From Diphasiastrum complanatum (taxonomy: Eukaryota; Streptophyta; Lycopodiopsida; Lycopodiales; Lycopodiaceae): DNA of 64,000 nt. Positions 55,212 through 64,000 of this stretch are shown here, piece by piece. The notes under the pieces are model-generated. The model did no database searches, was not told the DNA's origin, and was given only the letters and a program-made list of their open reading frames with translations. The translations under genes and the position numbers were made by a program. Within the stretch, counting starts at the first letter, position 1. Each line of letters begins with the position of its first letter. The stretch covers positions 74,807,521 to 74,871,520 of the forward strand of contig CM055096.1 in NCBI GenBank assembly GCA_029204225.1, in the 5' to 3' direction.

Positions 55212-55935
55212 TCAACCAGTAGGCTGCCAAAACTTGCGTAATCGACTGCCATTCACTGGGGTATCAAATCTTCGTCTATCAAAGTATTCCAAGACCACTA
55301 CTCCATAAGATATAATTTCTTTGACTCCGTATGATTCTTCACCGGTGAATTTCAATTTTCCTTTGATTAGTTTCGTTTTGTACGTCAAGGCAAGATCTCC
55401 TTCCTTCAGATCCTTCTTATGTAACCGATGATCGTGCCAAGCTTTGCAATGAGCTTTCTCCGTTGTTAGTGCATGAACTGCCATCAATCTACATAGTTTA
55501 TGTAAAGCCTCATGACTGAGTTGTAAAGATTTAGCATCATCCAAAAGTTCAGTAGCTGCTATTTGTAATGATGGAACCAAAAACTCAATTGGCATAATAG
55601 CATCTTGACCATAAACCAGTTGAAAAGGCGTTTGATTTGTACTAATTTTATAAACTGTTCGGAATGTCCGTAATGCAGCATGTAACCTATGTTCCCAATC
55701 CGATCGGCTTGCCTCAACTATCTTGGTCATGATACTACATAGAATCTTGTTTGAAGATTTTGCTTGTCCATTACCCCTCGAATAATACGGAGTACTACCA
55801 ATAGATAACAAAAAACTCTTCCATTAAACACTTGATTGTTTCATTGACAAAATGGGTTCCCCGATCGCTAATGATTTCAACTAGACAACCAAATTGAACA
55901 ATAACGAGAATGATTTCTTTCATTATGGGAGTTTG
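55212..55935 (-). mobile_element. Ty3-gypsy integrase C-terminal half
   Basis: The minus strand encodes VEIISDRGTHFVNETIKCL (55930-55820) and, after a stop, STPYYSRGNGQAKSSNK, DWEHRLHAALRTFRTVYKIS, TPFQLVYGQDAIMPIEF, and a C-terminal region ending SRLRKFWQPTG at 55212. The block order matches integrase of the Athila/Tat type. Upstream pol is missing beyond about 55935. Confidence 0.88.
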
Positions 55936-56085
55936 CTTCCCTTAGTATCCTTTGACATGAAAAAGTATGCATGTGCAGTATTAAAAGATTGTATAGGTGC
56001 AATTTTAAGTTTTTGTGAAAGTTTGTGCAGGTTTTAAGAAATTTTATTTCTACTTTTTGTACTATTCGGAATGCATAAGGATACC

Positions 56086-56089
<4 letters not shown>

Positions 56090-56130
<41 letters not shown>
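56090..56130. repeat. (GA)n microsatellite
   Basis: About 20 GA units. Confidence 0.96.
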
Positions 56131-56133
<3 letters not shown>

Positions 56134-57817
56134 TGTGCTGCGTGTACTAGTTTAAATAGCTTAAATTGAAAAATAAAGGGGGTGCCACTTCCCATTGTGG
56201 TTTTAAAAATCTATCCATTCATGGGTTTGCTTTTGCTTATGGATCATGCAAACAAAAATGGCTTTTGCTTTTGCTTATGCCTCATGCATACAATGCATGA
56301 CTCTGTAATTATGGTTCATGCAAACAAAAATAAATTTTGCTTTTGCTTATGGCTCAAGCAGTGTTTGCATAACTTCATACTAATTTTGAAATGGCAATAG
56401 ATGCATGTTACTTTAGCCCTGAACTCAAATTTCAGCCTTAAAAATGAAGACCACCACCACATAATATCCTTCAACGTTGACTTTTTTTCAAACACCATTG
56501 ATCTCCTACCTCAACAGAGAGTATCGCCTTTGGAAGGCAAGGCCAAAAAGGAGAGGTGTAGCATGGATATTTAATTGCCACTTTCCATCAGATAAGCTTA
56601 TTTAATTTTCTTGTCAAGATTGAGCGAGGGTGCAATCATGCTTAATTTGTCATCCAACAAAGTAGGCACACAAAATTGTGACATGATTATCTATTATGTT
56701 CATGGTGTATTTTGGAGAGTTGGATGAGGGTGGGGCCTTGCCTACACCCTCAATCCCATCAAGGGATACTCTCCTCCCTTCCCACCTATATATGAAAGAG
56801 GTAAGCGTGCGCGTGCACACACACACACAATACGGTTCCCAGTTGTATTATGTGCAGCATTGCATATGCAACTAGACGCCTTTATATAGTTAACTATAAA
56901 CTTTAGGGGTGTGCTGCCCAATACGTAATGGATACCTTGTGAATATTATGCCCATTTTTAAACGGATTAAAAAGCAAAAAATATATGTGCTTTGGGCCGA
57001 GCTGCCGAACCGGGCAGAATGGCATGTGCCCGGGTGCCTTCCATAGTAAATAAAGGATGGTATCTAGTTGTTTGCTAAGAGGGTGGTTTGGACTCTCCCA
57101 AGGGGTCACTATGTGATATTTTAATGCAATTGGCCTTGCATTATCACACGTGATGGCTCTACTTTATATATAGAATGATCATTTGTCTTTGAAGTCCAAG
57201 GCCCACTAAATGTTTATGCGAGTGCAGATCATAAGGATTAAGCAGCTGCATGATGCAATCTCCATCATTTCAATTCCCTTTTGATCACCATCATTAAGGG
57301 AAGGAGTATTAAGGAAATGCACAGAATATTCTGATATCATCGAGCTTAGCATTAGTGTCAGCAGATTATACTATACAGGGATGCTGCACACGTTGAGGTT
57401 AGAAATATTCGAAAGTAATAGCTGCAATTTGATATTTCGGAAAGTGGGCGCTTTTGAGCATGCTTGATTCCGGACAATTACCTGGTTGCTCCTCCTCTTC
57501 AGTAATTTCGAGCTACATTGCAATACTAATCATGCAGTGCGATAGTGCTTCTTGTATATGTCATGATAAGCGAGACTCTTGAGTCTTTTGCAGCTATAGG
57601 AATACCACACAACCATACGTTCGCTCTCATTATTACTTTTTCTTCTCTTGTTTGTTCGGTCTCATCATTGTAGAATGCCATGTCACTCATGACTACTGCT
57701 ATTATAGAATGCAATAAGCTTGACAATCACTGTAGATATGAGCTACAGCAGAATATAATAAATGATTTGACAAGCTATAGTGGGGCATGTGCAACCACCT
57801 ATATTGATTCTCGGACT

Positions 57818-58243
57818 TCAAAAAGTGCTGATTAGTGACATGTGCTTTTCAAGCTCACTACTATCGGTGGACGCTGGGATGGGAATGCAAATTATGTTCT
57901 GACATAAAATTAGATGCCTGATTTGAGAAGGGCAGGCCCTTTCATGGATCTCATCATCACTATCTAGGAGATTATATGAGTCCGATCGAGGAAGTAAGTT
58001 GCCCTCTCTCTGGCCGAATTGTGAGGAGTTACCTCCCTCGGTTTGCAAAGTTGCTAAACAGCTGAGCCCGTGTGCCTTTGTGCCGATTTCAGATCTAAAG
58101 GCCGGCTGTTTTAGCTGATTCAGGCTTTTGCGATTAAGCTGCAACCTTTCTGCTATGGATCTTAACAACAGCTCAACCAATGCCACCGTTCTTGAAGTAC
58201 GTGATTGAAAACTAGATCGTCCATTGTGTTTGAAGTTCTGCAA
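57818..58243 (-). CDS. Hypothetical ORF, unrecognised
   Basis: 141 aa, ATG at 58243. It is polar with one possible amphipathic stretch (VALVELLLRSIAERLQLNRKS). No transposon similarity was seen. It could be an exon of an unannotated gene or chance. No supporting splice or context evidence. Confidence 0.2.
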   Translation of the reverse strand: MQNFKHNGRSSFQSRTSRTVALVELLLRSIAERLQLNRKSLNQLKQPAFRSEIGTKAHGLSCLATLQTEGGNSSQFGQREGNLLPRSDSYNLLDSDDEIHERACPSQIRHLILCQNIICIPIPASTDSSELEKHMSLISTF

Positions 58244-59305
58244 TACTATGTAATTAGAGTGATAGCTCTACTCACTTGCATTCTAGCAAGCTTAGAGATC
58301 GGTCTTGAGAAAATTATGCACAGCGATAACTCGTTTTTCTATCTTCTAAGGTCCAACAGTAACAACTTCTTAATGTCAGTAGGGAGGTAACGCGCTGCCT
58401 TTTAACTATAATCAGCAACAACTTTTTGGTTGACATTGTTTCTTTCCATCAGTTTTAAGTATACCATGTTACATTCCAGAAAAATGCTTTATGTCTCTTG
58501 TGTAAGAAAATCCGTCCACTGTCAACCCGAAACTCAGCTGCGAAACATATTTATAATGCTTGAAGGGCTTCCGCCTACTCAAGGAATTTCTCAATACAGA
58601 GGTTATGCGGAAATAGATGTAAAATAGTGGAGTTTTTAGTCATGGGAATGAATTTGAGATAAGGCTGCTGATAAAAACCAAAAGATGGTTACACCGACAA
58701 GTCTTTACTTTGGTGAAGACATCTCCAACTTTTCTGAGACTGCTCCGTCTTACATTTGATCTTTCAATAAAGTTATTATAGCTTATGAATAGCATTTTGT
58801 ACATCACATTTTGTATTTCACATACCAGGCTGAAACTCTTTGCTGATCCTTTCTAGAATCTAATTGCCATTGTGTACGCAAATTGGATGTTCATTTTCTG
58901 AAGAGTGTACTTAGAAAAGTTCAAAATGTTGAATTTCCATTTGAACAATCTTCAGATGGTTAGATTATTGAGTGACATAGTTATTGAAGTTTGAACTTAT
59001 CAACTTCCTGGAAAAGTGAAACAACAGCGCGTTATGTTACCAATGCATAGTTTTACTGATTATATCATACAAACATCTGGTCATGATGATTTGGACGTGG
59101 ATGAGATAGTTTTAAGAGCCGATCGATATATTTTCTGCAGTTGAGATTCTGGCATCTGTAAACCGATGACTGTGCAACAAATAACTGGCCTTTCTGGTTT
59201 CGTATGATCTGTAAACTATGAGAATGTATTTATACGTTGTACCGCCTATAATTGTGACAGGAAGATAACAGCAAACGTATTAGAGAGGACACGTTTGTTG
59301 TCCAA

Positions 59306-62300
59306 ATGTCCCAGGCAGAAAAGCAGCAATATATTGCAGCTGATGAGGAGCATACACAGGATGGGAGTGTAGACTTCTTCGGCCAACCAGCAGTCAGGCA
59401 TAGACATGGTGGCCTTAAAACACTTCCCTTCACACTTGGTAGGCGACTCCACCTCTATCTCAGTTTATTCTTCCTCAGAAACTAAAATTGATGTAATTTA
59501 TTATCTTACAACTTGCTGCACCCCACTTTCTTTTTTTCAGAAACTAAACTTGCTATTCTTCTACTCACCAATTATTACATGGCAATCGGTATTAGTGTAG
59601 CATTGATATTATAAAAACTTGATAAAGAGAGTAGATCTCAGCCCAAATTACAGACTTCTCACATCCCCAACAAGAGACCATAAGCCTTTGAGGGGTCCAT
59701 GCCCAAAATGCAATGATGTAACACCTGCAACTACAACTGCCATGTCTTTACCTGATGTAAATGCTGTTGGGAATTTTAGGAATAGGGTAAGTATCTTGTT
59801 AGCGAAAATTCTCTCAAAGCCCAAAGTGTCTTTGTTAGGTGACTTGAAGTTGAAAAATATGTTGTATCCAGAGAAAAATGCTTTGATTAAGATCCTATTG
59901 AGTTGCAAGAGTTGGTTGCTTTTGTTTTGTTTTTTATTTCTCTATTTTCCAAAGTGCCTGCCATCGCTCCTCATGATCTTTTGGATAACCTTTTTAGCTT
60001 TGATGCCACAATGGGAAGCTAGTATGATGATTGGTCCAAAGGCAACATGCCTTTTATATTAGTTTGAGTTGAAATGTGAGAATTTTTAACTTCTGCCAGC
60101 CGGAATTTTTTATTCTTTAACATGCATGACAAAGATACTCGTGATCTTTCAAAGCAAATTTTTTTTCAATCGTTGTTCAAAAATAGAACTAGGGACCTTT
60201 GCCTTTGATTCTAGTAGGATGAAGAACACAAACCAAATATGAAGTTGATATAGATGTAAAAATGGATGCAAATGCACAATTCAACCATCACCTATTATGT
60301 AGATGCAGAAGCTTGTGTCATAAATGTATGTGAACTAAAGGTTTATCAAGCTATCATTATCTTATCCCTTTACTAACAATATTGCCCTTTATTGTTTTTT
60401 ATTATGCAATATCCCTCGCTATCAAATTGAGCCTTGATAAACTATTATGCAAAATTTCAAAAGTAAATTTTTAGAGATCCTAGGCATGTACAACACATCC
60501 TTAATCCTTAGAGAGGAATTCTGAATCCAAAAAGGACCCTATAAACAATGCTTTATTAACACAGATTACCAAAATAAATTCATTTTATGGCCAAATGCGT
60601 TTTTTTCTGCCCACACTATTTTTGATGCTTAAACATTCTATGTACATTATAGTTTGTCGTTCATTAAAAATAGTATAACGTTTAAACCATAGCTCCGATT
60701 GAGATGAAAATTAACCATTGGAAAGGGCTTGCGATAATTGGTTAAAAGGGTCCTTTATCTTTGCACATAAGAGGTATTGGATCTTTTGAAACTTTGACTA
60801 GCTATAACTTTTGAACGGTTGCTCGGAAGTAGTTCATGTAAGATACCGTTGGAAAGCTCTCGTCGACGAGTGCTTTCCAAGGGTATAATTTTTGTCTCAA
60901 TCAGAGCTACTTAAAAAGTTATAATTTTTTTTTTTAAAAATATGATACTATGGATAACATGTCATGCTTGTGGGATGTCCCATACGCAGAATGATAACGT
61001 AATTTCAATTTTAATGAACTACATTACATAGATTTCAAATTTGAGAGTTTTGATTGGTCCATGTGTAAGAAATATTTGAGAAAAAATATAAAGAGAATCT
61101 TTACAAGGGTCTTTTTTGGATTTAATTCTTGAGGGTCTTTTTTGGATTTAATTCTTGATGCTCTCGCAAGTAAGCCTTTTAGCAATCCTTCAATCTATAT
61201 CTCTCTTTTGCAACACTTTCCATAATAGGCTTCATGATAATCTTCAAAGTGCACGTCAGCATGATTTGAACTAGCAAAGTAAACATGAACAAGTGTTTAC
61301 ACAAATGATACCGTATGATCATGACAAACATAGTCAATTGATCACAAAACTTAACAGCACTACTTTATTATCTCTTTGTCATAAACTGTAGACATCATCC
61401 ATCAGCAGGCATTGGACACCCATTCACACACTATTTGTAGATATTTTGGGAATAGAAACATGCAAATGAGGTGGGGTTTGCTGATGGTCAAACGTCATAT
61501 AACTTAATCATATTGCAGGTGTTCAGTTTATGATCAATGCTTCAATGTATGCTGTTGTCACCAACATGATCCTATACCTGACAGAAAACCTGCACCAACC
61601 CAATGCTAAAGCAGCTACAGATGTGACTAATTGGAATGGATCGGCATTGCTTTTCTCAGTACTAGGAGCTTTTCTTGCAGATGGATATTTGGGGCGCTTC
61701 TGGACATCTGCTGGGTTCATTGCTGTATACTTCTGTGTACGTGTTTCTGGCATCAGCCATCTCTAGTCATATTCAGCAGGCAAACTCATTCAGTCATGAT
61801 TTTTGTAAAACTGTTGAAATATCTGATTCTCTTAAATCAATCAGTTTTTATACGTGTATGAATTGACTTCTACGTCACGTCAACTCATTTCAGGGAACGC
61901 TTTTAGCCACCTTTACTACTTCTTTGTCTTCCTTGAAGCCTCTGCCTTGTCCCCCTGGTTCTACGGCATGCTTGCCAGCCACAGGGGTTCGGAAAGAAGT
62001 GTTTTACCTAGCACTTTACATTCAAGCTATCGGATTTGGTTCATACCAACCTTGTAACATAGCCTTTGGAGCAGATCAGTTCGACGAAAAAGACGAGAAA
62101 GAAAGGAGACATAAAAGTTTGTTTTTCAGCCTAGTGTACGTGGCCAGCAGCTGTGGAGGGCTCATCGGCAACACATTTCTTGTATACCTTGAACAGAAAG
62201 TCAGCTACACGTGGGGATTCGCAGCATGCACTGGGCTTGCCGGCACGACGATACTGTTATGCTTTACAGGAATTCCACTGTTTCGGTATCAAAAGCCAGA

Positions 62301-63450
62301 AGGTAACCCATTAACTCGAGTATCGCAGGTTGTTGTTGCAACAATCAGGAAATGGAATGTAAAGTGCCCAGCGGATGAAAGTCAGCTATTTGAGACATGC
62401 TCAAAAGGATCTCGAAGACTGTGCCACACCCAGCACTTCAGGTATGTTATGTTTACTTCAGACTGGAGCATATTTCAAATCATGTTGCTACGAAGGTGAA
62501 AAGTCCTCATTTTAGATTGCAATAGCATCTGCTTAAAAGTAAGCATGTCCTCTCATTTCACAATGATTTGATTGTATCTGAGCAGGTTTCTAGATAGAGC
62601 AGCTTTCGTGTCAGAGAAAGATATTGTAGCAAAAGAGGAACGAAGAAATGGCTGGAGGCTTTGCACGGTCACACAGGTAGAGGAGGTAAAATTCCTGATG
62701 AGAATTCTTCCTATTTGGGCAAGCAGTATCTTCTACAGCACACTATACGTTCAGATACTGACGTTGTTCATCGAACAAGCATCGACTCTGGATCTTACTC
62801 TAGGAAGCTTGCAAATTCCAGCAGCATCTGTGAGCGTCTTTGAAACACTGAGTGTTTGTTTCTGGGCCTTTGCCTACGAGAAATGGGTGGTGCCATTAAC
62901 ACGCAGACTTACTGGAAATCCACGCGGCCTAAGTTTGCTTCAAAGGATGGGCACAGGAATGGTAATCGCAACAATAGCCATGGTAGCCGCGGCTGTATTT
63001 GAGATATTCCGACATAGAGCGATAAAAAAGCACCATCTTGCTACCGAAGATGGCAGTGCCGTGGTTCCGATCACATTTTTCTGGCTGCTTCCACAATATT
63101 TTTTGGTGGGTGCTTCCGAAGCCTTTGCATTTGTTGGACAGTATGAGTTTTTCTATGATCAAGCACCTGAGGGGATCAGAGGTGTAGGAAGTGCACTTCA
63201 GTTTACATCCATTGCACTCGGAAACTTTGTCAGTGGCCTTTTAGTGTCTATTGTAAGCAGTGCTACTAAAAGTAAGACTAGTGCTGGATGGCTAAGCAAC
63301 AATCTGAATTCTGGGCATCTGGATTATTTCTATTGGGTTCTGGTGATGCTAAGTTCTGTGAATTTTGCAATCTATGTCTTTTGTGCACGATCTTACAAAT
63401 ACTCACAGGCGAGTTACATTGAGCATTCGGATTCCACCATCGCACTCTAA
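59306..63450 (+). CDS. NPF (NRT1/PTR family) transporter
   Basis: Exons built by hand: 59306-59438, 61519-61736, 61894-62441 and 62586-63450, giving 587 aa with GT/AG borders and matching phases (1,0,2). The N-terminus has the family start DGSVDFFGQPAVRHRHGG. Next come helices 1-3 (VTNMILYLTENLHQ, VLGAFLADGYLGRFW), YIQAIGFGSYQPC, FGADQFDEKD, HFRFLDRAAFV, VEEVKFLMRILPIWAS, and FFYDQAPEGIRGVGSALQF near the end. NPF proteins are plasma- or vacuolar-membrane major-facilitator transporters for nitrate, peptides, hormones or other metabolites, usually proton-coupled. The substrate cannot be told. Oddity: the conserved ExxER motif of helix 1 reads QFMIN here, so the proton-coupling residues are absent. 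No stops or shifts; the gene looks functional. Length and intron number suit the family. Confidence 0.95.
59439..61518 (+). other. Intron 1 of the NPF gene, 2.1 kb
   Basis: Donor TTG|GTAGGC and acceptor ATTGCAG|GTGTTC join PFTLG to VQFMINA (phase 1), the usual first intron position in NPF genes. It contains AT-rich sequence, an open but unrecognised frame at 59619-60062, and a 25-bp direct repeat (GGGTCTTTTTTGGATTTAATTCTTG) at about 61107-61156. Confidence 0.85.
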
Positions 63451-64000
63451 CTTGTTGTAAGGTACCTGTATCAAGGTCCTTGATGTATAATGCCGCAAAG
63501 GAAACACTTTCCATGTAATATTCGGAGATACCGATTTTGCTTATGCCCACTGAATGGATTGGATCAGAGAATCAAATAGTTGGCAGCCAAATTCGTGGTC
63601 TAGGCACATCATTAACTATGTTGAAACTCACTCCGCAGACAGCTTCATCTCGTGAGTGCTACTTGTAGCTTAAATTATGACATCTTCTGCAGAAGCGAAT
63701 AGCTTTTTATCCAAAAAGCAGACCTGATAAAGCTCTGAACATGGTCATTGATGCTCTATATATATATATTCTATTCTATTTATCAAAAGTTGCTCATCAC
63801 GAAATTCTTGAGGATTGTTTATGGTTTCAAAGAGAGCTATGTAGTTACCTTTTTTACATATATCATAGTGGTAGAGGTAGATTAGATGTTGCACATGCCA
63901 ACAAGCATAGCAACTCAAACAAAGGACAATGTAGAGAAAAGAACATAACCTACATACACTCAGTCTTTTTCATATGAATGTGTCAAACCGGTATTTAAAA
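63451..64000 (+). other. 3' flank of the NPF gene
   Basis: AT-rich, with a short (TA)n run near 63757-63768. No further gene was seen. The poly(A) site cannot be fixed. Confidence 0.5.

Larger units (their letters stand above)
55936..59305. other. Intergenic, upstream of the NPF gene
   Basis: Contains a (GA)n tract (56090-56130) and a duplicated block TTTTGCTTTTGCTTATG plus TCATGCAAACAAAAAT (three partial copies at 56220-56360). A 142-codon minus-strand frame at 57818-58243 has even composition (TVALVELLLRSIAERL, SYNLLDSDDEIHERA) but no family I recognise. The region just before 59306 should hold the NPF promoter; no clear TATA box was identified. Confidence 0.45.

Noticed and set aside
59619..60062. 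147-codon ORF in NPF intron 1
   Set aside because: It lies wholly inside an intron defined by matching exon phases and resembles no known protein.

Overview
This is a repeat-rich nuclear window from a land plant. It is AT-rich, with long introns, microsatellites and many broken LTR retrotransposons. The two intact host genes both belong to plant families: an FPA-like RNA-binding protein with three RRM domains and a SPOC domain, and an NPF (NRT1/PTR) transporter. The transposon density and one 14.1-kb intron fit a large genome such as that of a fern, lycophyte, gymnosperm or other TE-rich lineage. The sequence alone does not fix the species.

Layout. 0-1.4 kb: a partial unidentified ORF running off the left edge, then a decayed plant aspartic-proteinase exon interrupted by copia LTR sequence. 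4.0-11.8 kb: a mosaic of Ty1-copia and Ty3-gypsy fragments in both orientations, a 160-bp (GA)n tract and two clusters of primer-binding-site-like repeats. 11.8-14.3 kb: a short dispersed promoter-like repeat, then sequence without a recognisable gene. 14.9-33.3 kb: the FPA-like gene on the + strand, six coding exons and 1225 aa. Its second intron (15398-29523) holds a hAT transposase remnant, two copia remnants, a chromodomain gypsy element and an L1-type LINE. 33.3-37.5 kb: intergenic.

37.6-46 kb: a nest of retroelements. A gypsy fragment is interrupted by a copia-type element with a 1.34-kb LTR, whose leader is in turn interrupted by a complete 3.1-kb non-autonomous LTR element flanked by a perfect 5-bp target duplication. 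46-49.8 kb: an unclassified virus-like or retroelement-like block on the - strand, holding two diverged copies of one protein segment, a TATA-containing 5' region and a GAGTAA-motif array. 49.8-55.9 kb: a second non-autonomous copia-type element, a truncated + strand copia and a gypsy integrase with an extra 3' ORF. 56-59.3 kb: intergenic. 59.3-63.5 kb: the NPF transporter gene, four exons and 587 aa.

The two host genes are unrelated in function: one acts in nuclear RNA 3'-end processing, the other in membrane transport. Everything else is transposon-derived or unassigned. Exon structures were worked out by hand from reading frame, splice dinucleotides and family conservation; no alignments were run.
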